Notes: a model not told the origin generated them from the letters alone. A stretch of DNA of 64,000 bases from Stenopsyche tienmushanensis (GCA_008973525.1 WACJ01000514.1:620001-684000); one strand, 5' to 3'; shown: positions 10,501-21,448, counted from the first letter of the stretch. Translations and numbers: made by a program.

Positions 10501-12817
10501 TTATTATTACATTTTAAATGCTCATTGATATTCATTGAAATGAAAAACTAATTCATATTTATATTGCCTATTTCAGAAAAGATGATGCAGAACTTATTTT
10601 AGGCAGTACAATATCCCGTATGTTAGTTCCGCATCCAGCTCTTGGAGTTCCAATTAAAGTGCAGCTTCAATATCAAGCATATTCTGGATGGATAAGTTCA
10701 GGATTAAATCAATGGACAATAGATAAAGTTGTTCTCAGTGATAGTTTTGGAAAAACGTAAATGAAATAATACATTTTTTAAATTTGAGTTATAATTTTTT
10801 ACATTATGTGATTTGTAAACATACTTAAATTATAATTTTAAGGTCATCTATTTGCAAAAAAGGTTTAATGTTGAATTCTGGAACACCTGTTGTATTACCA
10901 CTCTATCCTGGAAACTGTAATCATCCATCTGAGGTTTGCCGCTGTTTGATTTTATTAATTATTTTGACGTTAAAATTCATGATATGCTAATATTATTATA
11001 TGTATTTTTAGATATCTGATGAAATTGGAAAAAATAAGACTATTGATAGAATCGACAGTGATAATAAAGTTGGCAGCGAAACACCATTCATTATAAAACC
11101 GCCTTTCATTCCTACTCAAGTTGTTCAAATAGGAGACGAACTTATTGGAAATCCTCAACACACTGTTGATAATCTTGCAAGCTCATCTAATAAGAGAGAA
11201 GATGTTTTAATTCCAAATGAAAAGATACTTTTACATAAAAATATTCACATAAAACCCGATCATAAAGTAAAAACATACTTGAAAAACGAGTCAAGTAAAG
11301 AAGAAAAATCAAAGCCTAATATAATCCCAATGGGAAAACATTTTAGAATCGATAATGAAAATAAAACATCAGATCCCTTATTTACAATCTTGGATGCAAC
11401 CGATATATTAAATTTACCTTGGCAACCTTTACTAGCTAATTCGTTGGATAATTCAGCAAACGAACGAGAAAACGGTCGAGCATTCGGAAGTATTAATACC
11501 AAATTTAGCAGCTTCCCATTTTTAGATAATAATACAAGTGAGATATTTTCAGAGATCGTTGAACCGATATTGAAAGCTCCCTCCACAAAGAACGCTAGAT
11601 CGCACGATATCAACAGAGTTAAAACTGAAATAACTGAGCCCATATTAGGTTCAACGACAGTCAAAGTTGAACTGAACAAGCCCATTGATAAACCGCAAAT
11701 AAGAAACAACAGAACCCCAAAGATATTCGATGATCCGAGCTATAAAGAGACGCAAATAATTGAAAGGAGTATCGGTATTAGTCAAAATGAATCAAATTGG
11801 ATACCGTCATTTAATCTTTTGCCACCGGAATCCAAGGCAGCCAATGTTTGGGATCAGATCAACAATTCAAGCAAGTCTTCCAATAATGATATCAATAAGG
11901 ACAATTCATATAATGAGAAAAAAGAGAAAACAACTACCTGAAAAGAGTGAAACATTTAGCTTGTTTCAGTGGCAGAAGAAAAATAAAAAGGAGTCGACTG
12001 AAGAGCCAAATAACTCAATCAGTAGTTTTACGGTGCAATTTTTACCTACGAGATTAGTATCGTTTTTGGAAAAAGCTGAACGATATGCTAGAAACTACAT
12101 TGTTGCCTTTAGTTTCAGGCATATACACCAAGGTTTTTATTTTTTGGACAGGATTCTGAGTCAAAAGCAAAAAAAGCTGAACATAAATATGTTCCACTTG
12201 AAGAAAAATTGATCGATTTAAGTGATCCGATACCCAAGCAAACACACCAAGAAAAAATAGAGCTCGTTAAAAATATTCAACCTCCTAACGAAACAGAAAA
12301 TTTACTCTTGCAGAACACTAAAAGTTCAGAAAATGATAATGAAACTCAATCACCAGCGCCTGAATATATTTCTAGTACATCAATAAATATTTTAAACGAC
12401 TTTCAAAATTCACCAAATGACCCTATTAAAATCGTCAAGGCTCCAGATATAACAACGAGTACTCTCGCTCCAATCACTTTGAAATCATCACTCAATTCCT
12501 CTGAAAAGCTCATCATTGTCTATCCGAGTAATATAAGGGAGGATAGAAAAATTGAATCACATACGTATCCCGAGATTATGCAATTCGAATCATTATATCA
12601 ACAGTCCATCAATCAAAATCCAATTGCAGAAGAGTCGAGAATCAACGTACGCGTGGACACCTCGAGACAGTACGCCACAAAAAATATAGATCGTAGGATA
12701 CACATAGATCTTCCGACGTACGAGCCTCCAATGGCGAGAACACCATACCCATACCAAAAAGTTTATTCCACGACTCCCATGTTTATTCCTGTGTCATATG
12801 AACCAACATCTGAGTAA
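1515..12817 (+). CDS. Pancreatic-lipase-family protein with long C-terminal extension, 12 coding exons
   Basis: Exons: 1515 (or 1552)-1681, 6421-6564, 8899-9067, 9147-9261, 9335-9451, 9738-10091, 10169-10286, 10367-10490, 10577-10756, 10843-10933, 11012-12056, 12152-12817; all phases agree once single-base insertions at 9800 and about 11918-11923 are allowed for, giving about 1095 residues. Residues 57-330 form the alpha/beta-hydrolase: VCYDQIGCF, the oxyanion-region HGFGS, nucleophile Ser217 in GFSLGAHVAG, acid Asp240 in LDPAGP and His325 in SLCNHRRAYKFF. A PLAT-like region follows to about 526. Expected role is secreted or membrane lipid/phospholipid ester hydrolysis; substrate unknown. Residues 527-1095 are a Cys-free, Asn/Ser/Lys/Pro-rich, probably disordered tail. 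The intron after 9261 starts GC. Start is uncertain: ATG 1515 is in frame but no clear signal peptide is visible, so an upstream exon may exist. Confidence 0.88.
1682..2974. other. Lipase intron 1, first part
   Basis: AT-rich intronic DNA after the donor at 1682 (GTGATT). Only chance ORFs are present. I see no conserved gene and no clear element ends in this part. Confidence 0.5.
2976..3874. mobile_element. Non-coding terminal-inverted-repeat element, family 2, copy 1
   Basis: About 900 bp matching 19845-20678 end to end in the same orientation. Both copies contain AAAACCGCATAACT and ATCGCACAAAAA-type motifs as direct subterminal repeats at both ends, the internal phrase AAAGGACRTCTTGCATCATT, and finish with GAGGTTTGAGTGTA or GAGATTTGAGTGTA. 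In the second copy the left end (TACACTTAAACC...) is an imperfect inverted match of the right end, so this looks like a non-autonomous DNA transposon; no transposase is encoded. It lies inside the lipase first intron. The left boundary of this copy is degraded. Confidence 0.6.
3875..5789. other. Lipase intron 1, middle part
   Basis: AT-rich intronic DNA with no recognised coding sequence. Near 5278 a TTAA precedes CTCTTTGCACTCG and a small GAGGTGAG/CTCACC hairpin, which resembles piggyBac-type element ends, but no partner end was found. Confidence 0.4.
5790..5895. repeat. Dispersed repeat, family 3, copy A (fragment)
   Basis: Shares GTGTCCAACCGGTCC, TTTCGGACCACTGA and an AGACGCCAT-type block with 29740-29835, 53520-53920 and 63335-63720. 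Only the core is present. On the minus strand the shared block begins MASDFKALI, but the open frame is probably incidental because the copies differ by many base changes and indels. Confidence 0.6.
5896..6420. other. Lipase intron 1, last part
   Basis: A short GC-richer stretch near 5960-6030, otherwise AT-rich. The intron ends with a polypyrimidine tract and TTTTTTCAG at 6412-6420, which fixes the start of the second lipase exon. Confidence 0.5.
6565..6990. other. Lipase intron 2, first part
   Basis: AT-rich DNA after the donor GTAAAT at 6565. A 61-codon open frame near 6765-6950 has no recognised similarity and is probably chance. Confidence 0.4.
6991..8076 (+). mobile_element. Decayed mariner transposon with both ends, interrupted by a solo LTR
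   Basis: The ends are inverted repeats: TTAGGGGTACCGGATTAAAA at 6991 and the complement of ...CATTCAGTACCCCTAA ending 8076, flanked by TA at 6989-6990 and 8077-8078, the mariner target duplication. Inside, 7243-7640 reads as relic mariner transposase, with KQWLSKGQIPLAMPKSN, LWDCKGTIYCEILEYGQTI and, after stops, DNARPHAVKIALLKLR and HPPYSLDL around the catalytic region. Stops and frameshifts show it is dead, and the N-terminal DNA-binding part is missing. A 361-bp sequence with LTR features is inserted at 7658. The whole lies in lipase intron 2. Confidence 0.9.
7658..8018. mobile_element. Solo LTR nested in the mariner element
   Basis: The inserted sequence starts TGTAACG and ends TTGTTACA, so it has the TG...CA ends and short inverted termini of an LTR, and it is flanked by a 4-bp direct repeat ATAT at 7654-7657 and 8019-8022. 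It interrupts the mariner transposase relic, after the conserved HPPYSLDL segment. Length 361 bp, GC richer than its host element. A 4-bp target duplication fits Ty3/Gypsy-type insertion, with internal sequence lost by LTR-LTR recombination. No coding sequence is present. The superfamily is inferred from the duplication length only. Confidence 0.75.
8079..8640 (+). mobile_element. Tc1/mariner (Tc3-like) deletion derivative
   Basis: Starts at 8079 with TAGGGTCTCTCAATAAGGACG directly beside the mariner element. Three transposase segments are collinear on the plus strand: an N-terminal piece like EGYSVE*HVKIIKFYFQN near 8197-8255; NIIFSDEPHF followed by YVNQQNCQIW near 8281-8350; and GATCHTA-like, TMDIL, then YKPQTIDTLK and IQQIQPDL near 8370-8560. 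Stops interrupt each. The segments between them are missing, so this is an internally deleted, inactive copy. The right end is not clear. A second relic of the same family lies at 17244-17470 on the minus strand. Confidence 0.8.
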
Positions 12818-13482
12818 TTGAATTCTTAATGTGATATGTAAAGTTTATTATCAATTACTAGTAATATATGGAAATATTTTATTCCGGAAGGAATTAAGCA
12901 TTCGGTGATTGATAATATACTTGATAGTATATTTTTTACAGTTAATATTTATTGTCGTCGAGTAATTAAGTATAAACATTAAAAATGTATAACTGTATGA
13001 ATATAAGAACATGAAATTTAGAGACATTTTAGTTAAAAATCAAATATTTTGTAATTTGTACGCAAATGAAGTCATTGTAAATAATAGATTTATATTTCAA
13101 CTGAAAACTTAGGATAAGTGTTACGGTATTTGTAAAATTATTTATAGAATCGTGTTGACGAAACATGTTTTGCCATCCCCAATATGATTTAAAATAGCTT
13201 AAATATAGGAAGAAATTTGCATTTTTTCAGTTGCATCGTTACAATTTTCGTATTGAATCGCATGATCGTATGAAATCATTCCTCGGCGTGTGCTTCCAAT
13301 GCACGTTGCCGATTTCGATATGTAAATAGAATGTAATTGCTTAGTTCTAGTGATGTAATTAATGTATGTTTAATTGCGTTAAATTATTTTATTAACATTT
13401 CTTATTTGTAAAATGTTAAGACTATATTTATTAGTGTTGTAATAAAATATTTAAAAACAAGGATCGTTTTCATTTTAAAATA
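12818..13482. other. 3' UTR of the lipase gene
   Basis: AT-rich sequence after the TAA at 12815-12817. An AATAAA occurs at about 13440, just before the transposon relic that starts at 13483, and is the best polyadenylation candidate. No other gene is visible. Confidence 0.45.
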
Positions 13483-14003
13483 CAGTAAGTTCTCGGCTTA
13501 TAGCGGGGTTCCGTTGCACCAACCTGGACGAATGGTGGGGTTTATTTTTCTTACAAATATGTGTTTAAGCACAATTTTTTTAGGAAGTGTTTATCGAGTT
13601 CTTTTAACTTTTAATTTGGGAGCTCTTTAACATAATTTTCTAAAAGTTGAATTACACTACGTTTGACTATTCTTCAGAGATATTTTTAATTGTTCGAAAG
13701 ATGTTATAGTTCTTCCAGAATTCTTTCAAAGTCTGATCTTTTTTTATTCTATTCAAGTTAGCAATTCCTTGATCCATCAGGCTATAGAATGCTTGTAGTG
13801 TTGCGAGGTAAATAGAATGCTTTTACGCTTGAATGGGATTCGATTAAATGTGAAAGATCACCCGAAACATTATTCTGAAATAAAACATTTATCAAATCAT
13901 GTCTTGAAAAAGACATTGTATCATCCATGCCTTTGTGCTCTAACGATAATATAGCTGGCAAAGTAGTTTTATCGATTCCTTTGAAGCCTCTAAGTAACTT
14001 CAA
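13483..14003 (-). mobile_element. pogo/Tigger-type transposon relic
   Basis: At 13483 a TA is followed by CAGTAAGTTCTCGGCTTATA, a typical pogo/Tigger end. Reading the minus strand, 14003 to about 13700 encodes remnants of a DDE transposase: HLIESHSSVKAFYLPRNTTS, then after a break YSLMDQGIANLNRIKK, matching the conserved LPPNTTSLIQPMDQG region of the family. Only the C-terminal half of the catalytic domain remains and the other end was not found. It lies between the lipase 3' UTR and the next gene. Confidence 0.75.
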
Positions 14004-14381
14004 TTTAAATTCTGTTACATTTCAACATATAATTAAAATATTTAATTAATTCTTAAATACATAATATTTATCTAAAATATAAGTATCTTGCGGCTAGAAA
14101 ATGGAAATTAAATTTAATCTATTTCGGCTGGACAAATAAAACGAGATTAATTATTGCAAAATATAGGCATTCATTTGATATATTTAATTCTACAAATAAT
14201 ATAAATTAACAGCCGTTGATACGTTCGGTATATTTATTATTTATTCAAATCATTAATAAATATATATTTCAAAATTAATACATATTTTAAATATATTATT
14301 TTTTTAAATCGTTCAATTGTTTTAACTCATTTTACAAAACGCTTTTTTTATATACTGTTTACATTTTAAATATCTCACAAT
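14004..14381. promoter_or_regulatory. Upstream region of the coiled-coil gene
   Basis: Very AT-rich sequence between the Tigger relic and the ATG at 14382. The promoter of the next gene is presumably here, but no TATA box or initiator can be singled out among the many AT runs. Confidence 0.2.
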
Positions 14382-15735
14382 ATGAGAAATAATAATGCAT
14401 TAACTGATGATCGTTTGAAGGACAACGACGACAAGATTAAGTCGTCTAATAGCAATCATTCCGTAAGTGTTATTAATATTAATAAAATGAATAAAACATA
14501 AAATGTGGTTAATTTAGTCCCTTCGATATGATTATATTTTTTTAGATTTGCCAATGTGAATCTGAAAATCCACCCAGCGCTAGTGCAGTATCTAATACCA
14601 CGGATTCTATTGACTCGGCGAAGATAAAATCGGGAGCTTTAGATATTATTTTTAAAATCAAACTCAATGAATTAAATTCTATAAAGGAAGTTCAAATGAG
14701 GTGTTTTAAAGACAGTATCAAAACAATGGATATTGTTAACAAAATTTCAGACGTAGAACCCAATACACCAGAAAAACACAATACTAAAAGCGAACAGAAA
14801 GATCCCATACACTTAAATGCAATAAACGATGATCAGAAACATGAAAGGATTACAACTCTTTTAAAAGATAACACGGCTCCAAATAATATAACACCCGTTA
14901 GTGTATAATAAACAAGCAAAACATTATATTGGCATTAATAACATAATTTATATGTATATTTCTATTTCAGAAAAAAATACCAGGAACTCTTAAATGGGAA
15001 AAAGTTACCAAAATTTATTCTCAGGTATAGTTTATTATTTATTTCTTAATGTGAATCCAAATCATTTATTGTGCATAGTTATTTACAAATTTATAGGAGG
15101 TTGAAAATTTGAAAAAAGTTCACAACGAAGACATGCAAAAATATTTAAATAAACACAAAGGAACGGATGAATATTTGTATTTATCGAAGAGTTTCAGCGA
15201 TAAATTGAATCAAATGGATGGCATTTATAAAAGCAGCATCAGGTGAACGATTTAAATTCGATTCTAAATTACAACGCTTTATTAGCATCATCAATGTGTG
15301 GATTTATTCTTGCAGTAAATTAATACATCAACATGAAAACATCGTTGCAAAAATGATCATCGACAATGAAAAATCAATGCAAGAATATCACGAAATAGCG
15401 AACGACATCTTCAAAGACAAGGATTACAAAAACAACATATTGCAGCAGACTATCGATCAACAGAATTCAATGTAAATATAAAATATTTATTATTAAATAT
15501 TTTGAGCTTGAATATTAATATTTTTTTAAATTTTAGAATCGCATCCGAAGATAATACGTCAAAGAAAAAATGCACAAATAATGAATGCTTGGACATTCGT
15601 CGCAAATTGAAGGAAAGATTAGCGAAATACGAGCAAGAAAAATATTCTCATATACAAAAACTACAATCGTGCTTAAGTCATTTCGATCAAGTTATAGACT
15701 CATATAAATCAAAAGCAAAAATTCCGACGCATTAA
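14382..15735 (+). CDS. Unrecognised charged, coiled-coil-like protein, six exons
   Basis: Exons 14382-14462, 14546-14896, 14971-15024, 15097-15242, 15316-15471 and 15537-15735 join in phase to 328 residues. Donors are GTAAGT, GTTAGT, GTATAG, GTGAAC and GTAAAT; acceptors follow T-rich tracts. Introns are 64-83 nt. The N-terminal 160 residues are polar (Asn, Asp, Ser, Lys). The C-terminal half, from KWEKVTKIYSQEVENLKKVH onward, is strongly charged with heptad-like spacing and should form helical coiled coil; it contains a CTNNECLDIRRKL pair of cysteines and ends AKIPTH. I do not recognise the family. A kinetochore, spindle or cytoskeletal role would fit composition, but that is a guess. AATAAA-like signals lie soon after the stop. 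Confidence 0.7.
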
Positions 15736-16277
15736 ATAATATTATATAGTAAATAAGATTTTGGCTTGTATTGCAGTAAAAATTTTAATATCAATGTAAT
15801 TTAATTAATATTTTATAAATTATATTTTTATAAATGCGTTTTATTAACATTATCGATCGATGTGGAAAATTATGAAATATTTTATTTAAGATATTTGTAT
15901 TTTTTACAAGCATATTAAAATCATCGCAATTTTAAATTATTAATTTGACGTTCCGTTTGGGGAGAATTGGAATGGTCGGATTTTTGTTAGTTAAGGCCAA
16001 ATACGTCAAATGGCCGCAAGTATCGGTGAGCGCGCGAGGACTAACTATCGATATATTCCTTTGATCAGTCATAACTTGTGAGTACATTTTGATGACACAA
16101 TAATGGATGGAAATATTATCGGCTATTCTCGTATTGCGAAATTTCAATCTGTTGTACTTTCGACGCCGGATAAACGCGAGACTTTCTATAATAAATACAT
16201 GGCATAGCTGTAAATATCAAATTTATGTTTGTAAATTTTGTTTTGGTTGTGGTTTTGTTTGGTTGTATTGTCGCTTT
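15736..16277. other. Intergenic DNA
   Basis: AT-rich start, then a less AT-rich part from about 15950 (including TGAGCGCGCGAGG at 16026) leading up to a candidate exon at 16278. The shift in composition fits a promoter region but there is no firm element. Confidence 0.3.
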
Positions 16278-16360
16278 ATGGATTTGATGGAAGGAAGTAG
16301 CAGTGCGAATAAATTAAACGAGGTCACGAAATCACATGTCGTACCAGTGTTTGCGGTTCG
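16278..16360 (+). CDS. Candidate alternative first exon (unproven)
   Basis: An ATG at 16278 opens 27 codons (MDLMEGSSSANKLNEVTKSH then VVPVFAV) followed by the good donor GGTACGTT at 16360-16367. The exon ends in phase 2, the same phase as the first sialin exon at 21449-21540, so it could splice to the sialin exon at 40067 and give a different N-terminus. It could equally be the start of some other transcript or chance. RNA evidence is needed to decide. Confidence 0.25.
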
Positions 16361-17243
16361 GTACGTTAATGTTATGTTCTGATTTTTAATAAACGTCAAA
16401 AATTTCAATGATTGTTTCATTTTAAAGCCTTTTCATTTTATTATTTATTTGAATTTGAACGATATTTTTATGATTTTGTATGCTATTTTTTAAATAAAAA
16501 AGTTTTTGAATTATTTAGATAGCACATAATAATATTGAAAATATATTTATTCATTGATTTCATACAGAATTTCACATGAATCTGCATGATTTCCATTTTG
16601 ATATAATCATTAAGTTCGACTTTCACTTTTCACTTATAAATTGTCACCTTATGTTGGATTTTGTTTCGAAATTCTATACGTAGATTAAGTAGATTTATCA
16701 CCTCAACACGTCAATATTTTATTTGTAAACATTGAAGAACAACTTATTGAGCTGCTAATGCGTTGTTCCCACGGCACGATTTGCGCAAACGTAATGAAGC
16801 ACATTGTACCCAACACCACCCAAAAAACCAGTGACGTAGAACGAATAAACGATGATAATTCATATTAATTATTTTTCGATATTAATAATATATCATGAAA
16901 TGTATGCAAAAATGCGATTAAATCACATTTGAAGACAATTACGACATTATATTTTTGTTGAAGATATTTATCTCGCAAACCAAACTGGGCGAGTAAATAA
17001 GTTATGTTGAACAATCTTCGTTTGTAAATATACAAAATGTTTTGCTAGGTCGCTTAAACTAGTTCATAGTGGTTTTCATACTTAGCTGATACGACCTTAT
17101 TAACCATCTTAGTGCCGCACGCTAATATATCGTCGTTGTTGACATTTGCGAAAAGTGCCAACGCCGGTTATAGCGAGAGATCTTTATCTCAAAATAATTG
17201 CATGTAATGTTATATGAAACTCTTATTTAATAGATAAGTTTAT
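16361..17243. other. Intergenic DNA
   Basis: AT-rich sequence. No coding sequence or repeat shared with the rest of the window was recognised. Confidence 0.4.
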
Positions 17244-17470
17244 TTAGAAGGAGTCGAGTTTGAGGGTATCAATTGTTTGCGGTTTATACGCATAGACTTG
17301 CGATTTAAGATAGCCCCAAAGGAAGAAGTAAATGCGAGATAACCATGCTCTCAAATCGCTCGTGTAGAATATCCATGGTGACATGCGTTGTGTGGCACGT
17401 AGCGCCGTTCTATTGAAACCGCATGTTGGTATCCATATCATCTAATTTAGGCCACAAGGAGTTGTTCCAA
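17244..17470 (-). mobile_element. Tc1/mariner (Tc3-like) transposase relic
   Basis: Minus-strand reading gives a frame-shifted GATCHTT..VTMDIL segment, then FFLWGYLKSQVYAYKPQTID and LKLDS. This is the same catalytic-domain region as the copy at 8370-8520, where the identical YKPQTIDTLK phrase occurs. Part of the motif-rich segment between them is deleted. Ends of the element were not identified. Confidence 0.7.
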
Positions 17471-18580
17471 AACCCAATTATGGCGTTGGCGAGGGGGAAC
17501 AAAATAAGGATTTGAGTGGCCTGGAAGAATGAATATGTGGCTGCAATATGATCAGGATAATGATAATTATCATCATAGTGCAGTTACAAATAGTCCTTTT
17601 CAATATTCATCCATATGAAAGGATTATATTCATCCTGTCTGTATCATATATTCATCTCCTCCTTCGCTCGATATTATAGGTAGCATGATCTCCGAGTTCC
17701 ATTTAGAATATTCAACCTGCAGGCCACCTGGATGAACGTATCGAAGAGCGCTTTCGCGACCGTCTCGATAAGGTGTGTGGGAGTTTGTAAAGATTGAACA
17801 ATTTTCCTCAGAAGGCAGTGAAAAATTATTCAAGGAAGTTTCTCCAATGATTTTCAACAAATATCTGTACAGTTTTTTCGATCGGTACTAAAGGGGTTAA
17901 TATGAAAGAGTAGTGATAAATATAGAAAATCTGCAACTTGTTAACTGAAATGCAGAATGAAGTACGCGTTATCGATGCATTTCTTATTGCTGCAACTTTC
18001 GAATTGTTTATTCAGCAGGAAAATAAGCTCATTTGGTGCTATCAAAAGTATGTTTATACATATTATATCTTCTTATTCTACCCTTCTACTCGAATTGAGC
18101 TTCTCTCAAGATCGAGTAAGATGAATAACAAGTAGAACAAATCAAAGCGGATTCTGGGCACCCCAGGAATAAAAGATGACAGTATTGAAATCTTAGCACT
18201 CCGAGAATAATTCTCTGCTTTAATATTAAAGAGAACAGATTGCAATAAATGATTTTATTGTTTACATTAAATTTGTTCCTCATCTTCTCAAGGTTCTGTA
18301 TGTCATTCCGAGATTTTTTCAAAAGATAAATGATTTTCTCTGTGATTTCCATGCTAAATTTTGAACGAGACATGAAATACAGGCACTAGGATGTTAGTTT
18401 TTCAAGCTAGGATAGCAAACCAGTGCAAGTAAGCTAACTAGCAAGTGACTCATTTTTAAACAAGGACAGGCTCTGAAAAGATATATATGATAAATCTCAC
18501 TTCGCAACGATAACTCCTCTGTTTTCTGTATGCTGATCTTAATCCTTGCGAAGAAAAAAGGAACAACCATGTTTTTTAGA
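17471..18580. other. Intergenic DNA
   Basis: No host gene recognised. Open frames at 17630-17860 and 18086-18373 show no family motif and are probably chance. Confidence 0.35.
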
Positions 18581-19110
18581 AAGCCTTTTTCGTTAAATAC
18601 CCGCTGCCTGGTGGCTTTTCGCTGTCTTCTGAGAAAAACTTCTCAGTGTTTAAAAGCCGCCCACACTCCCTATTAAGTGGGAATCACTCGACACGTTCAT
18701 CTGGGTGACCCGCTGGGTGAGCGTGAAAAGTGGAGTGTACTTTCCACCCGATTTATAGGCTAAAATTCAACTGTATGGTGGTATTTGAAACACGCGTTTC
18801 GCTATAACACGGTATGTCATCGGGCAAGCCTGGTGGGCACAATTAAAATCTAATTGTCCCTAGGAGGTCTCGAGACTTACACGACGCATGGGTCAATTCT
18901 AGTGCTAATTCCACCTTCATTTTATGAGATCTGAGGCACGCAGTTCTGCTCGTCGATTTTTTTGTCTCATAGTTAGTTTTAGATTTTGTTCCGTTTTGTC
19001 TTCTATATTTTTGCCATATGCTCCTGTCCTTCCCCTCCTAATAGGTCTCGATCGTGCTGCCTTCAATATCGAGCGCGTAAGGGGGTGAATGTATGATATA
19101 GACGAGATAG
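18581..19110. repeat. GC-shifted stretch, probable transposon debris
   Basis: Base composition rises well above the local AT background between about 18600 and 19100 (for example GTGACCCGCTGGGTGAGCG at 18704). No open frame or inverted ends. The block looks like old retroelement UTR, but I found no second copy in the window, so the class is not determined. Confidence 0.3.
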
Positions 19111-19147
19111 TCGTGAGCCTTTACAACGATATTAAAGAGGCCTTGCG

Positions 19148-19230
19148 TGCAGTGGCGGATTTACCTATGGGCGCAGGAAATGCGCGCCTCGGGCTTCAAA
19201 AATTCAGAGGGCTTAAAATGTATGCGCTTT
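19148..19230. mobile_element. Possible hAT-type terminus
   Basis: CAGTGGCGGATTTACC at about 19149 resembles a common hAT-superfamily terminal repeat (CAGTGGCGGATTTA). No matching inverted end or transposase was found nearby, so this is at most one end of a broken element. Confidence 0.35.
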
Positions 19231-19844
19231 TTTGAAATACATGTTTTCACTTTTACGTGGCATTTACATTGAAATCGTAGTAGAAATACCAATTTTTAAT
19301 TGAAAAACTAAGTCGTTATCTACTCTGATGCCGCGAAATTTAAACATTTTTCAATTTAAAAGGTCAAACATTCGAAAAATAAGATAACCATAATTGAACT
19401 CACCAAAATTCTTAACACAACAAAACTTGTGAAAAATTGAACAATTTAAATCTTGAACATCATCAAAAATAAAGATACAGCATAAGTAATTAGTTTATAA
19501 GTGCCTTCAAAGCTAAAATACAGTTTTGGGTAAATACATTTTCGAAAAAATCTCTTGCACATTTTCCAAGGATGGAAACATTATTTATTACTCTTCTAAA
19601 GACACTTTTAGAGCAATTTGAAAATAGATTCCAGCAATTTTTTATAATCAAAATTATTTTTTTTAAACCATTTCACATTACTAAAATTGCTAATTTCAAA
19701 CTAAAAATTCTTCAAATTCTACAAGAAGATATATCAAAAATTTAAGAAGAAATTTTAGATATACAAAATGATACAATCTTAAAATTGAATGGACTGATTG
19801 AAAACATTTGGAATTTAGCTGACCATAAAAAGCATACATAAATA
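19231..19844. other. Intergenic DNA, AT-rich
   Basis: Mostly AT-rich sequence between two element ends; nothing else is recognisable. Confidence 0.3.
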
Positions 19845-20678
19845 TACACTTAAACCTTTTTTTGTGTGGTAGGTGTGTTTCGCGGGAAATCGCACAAAAA
19901 AGCTATGATTTACGTTTGAAAAAAGTGAAAATGCGTTCCATGGATTTTAAAAACCGCATAACTCTGAAACAGCTATATAAAATATATTAAAAATCGCATA
20001 AAAAAGTTGATAAAAAACAGGAAAACAATCAAGCAATCAAAATATACATTTTGGTAACATTTAAAGGACGTCTTGCATCATTAGTAAAAATTTAAGGATG
20101 TCTGACATTTGGCATCTCAAATGCCAGATCGCTGTATGATAATTTTCGTTGAGATTTTCTATATGATTCAATAGTATATCCAGTGTCAATGTCATCATTG
20201 TTCTGTGTAGATTTTCTCTTTCCAATAAAATAATTCATAATTAATAAAGATGTCACTATAGTCACTAACTAAAAAAAAATAAAAAAATCACAAAATGGCG
20301 ACTAGAGGACCGGCCGAGTTACCGCGTCACTAAAATAGTTATAACTCCGTAAGTAATTGAAATTTTAGAAATTCTTTTGGAGAATGTATTTTTTTTTTTT
20401 TGGAGAAACATTGGAAAATTACAAAAAAAAACGAAATCATTTTTTTCAAAAATCTAAACCACAATAAAGGGCGTGGTCTTAATTTAGCGAAAGCAGATGC
20501 AATATGATTTACACAGTCCCAAATTATATTTTTTTTTCCCAAATTTCGGTTATTGTTGATGATTTACTTCCTATTTTATCCAAAATATTTCGATACGTTC
20601 TCTTTATGAAAATAAAAAAAAAGCTTTAAAAAAACCGCATAACTTCGAATTCGCACAAAAAGAGATTTGAGTGTATAC
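19845..20678. mobile_element. Non-coding terminal-inverted-repeat element, family 2, copy 2
   Basis: Collinear with 2976-3874 over about 800 bp. The left end TACACTTAAACCTTTTTTTG and the complement of the right end (TACACTCAAATCTCTTTTTG) are imperfect inverted repeats flanked by TA. Compared with copy 1 it lacks a short stretch near 20130 (the second CAGACATCC block) and has a T-run expansion near 20388-20402. It encodes nothing and lies upstream of the sialin gene. Confidence 0.65.
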
Positions 20679-20929
20679 TATTTTTTAATGTGTTAAAATG
20701 TGTGCAATTTTTTTTTATATCCGGCCTGTGCCCGTCATCACAATACGGTTAAAAACCCCTGGTATATAAGAATTCCAAATGTTATTTAAATTATTTTTAC
20801 TGGATTTGGTCTATTATTTGAGGTGAATTGTCATATTTTTTAAAGCATAAATACTATAATTATTTTTGCGTTCATGTCCTGATTTAAAAAAATGAATGGA
20901 TGAGTTCGGGATGATTTAAGAAAAGTTGA
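20679..20929. other. Intergenic DNA
   Basis: AT-rich linker between the family 2 element and the GC-richer sialin 5' region. Nothing recognisable. Confidence 0.3.
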
Positions 20930-21448
20930 CCCTTGTGATGTGGGTCGCGCGCCAGAAGATTCGAGATACGGAATGTCGCCGCCACAGCAATGTTGTTGTT
21001 TCCGTATATACGTTAGTCAACCTGTTGAATCGATTCAGTTTGATAGTCGGCTTCGTGAGAGACGGGTCTCTGTCAGTCGCGGGGCCCAACATGTAGTGTT
21101 GCGATTTCTACACTCATTTCTACCGACGACCCCATTAACACTTTTCATTCAGGCCGGGTGTAATTCTCGCATTTGAAAAATCGCCGCACACATTGCCATA
21201 TGCCGCCGGCCCCGCAGCAAATGTTTGCATTTTAATCACAAAAATCGGCTCGGACGAAAGAGGTTAGAAAATACCTTTCGTCGGTCAGCGCTTTTTTGTT
21301 TATTTCGCGAATTAACGGTGTGTCAGTGATTTTGTCTCATAGCATATGGACGCTTTTCACCGCACAATATGCCGCTGAGTTACAGTTAAAAACGCCGCAC
21401 AGACGCTAGTTCATAAAACGTGCAAATATTTAAATTCGACGATCGACC
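20930..21448 (+). promoter_or_regulatory. Probable promoter and 5' UTR of the sialin-like gene
   Basis: A 500-bp stretch with markedly higher GC and CpG content than its surroundings ends at the ATG at 21449. It contains several TCAGT-type arthropod initiator-like motifs (for example at 21029, 21075 and 21324) and no obvious TATA box, as expected for a broadly expressed gene. No exact start site can be assigned. The 78-codon open frame at 20940 is most likely incidental. Confidence 0.4.

Noticed and set aside
11260..11709. 149-codon minus-strand open frame
   Set aside because: Antisense to the long lipase exon 11; low-complexity coding sequence often leaves the other strand open.
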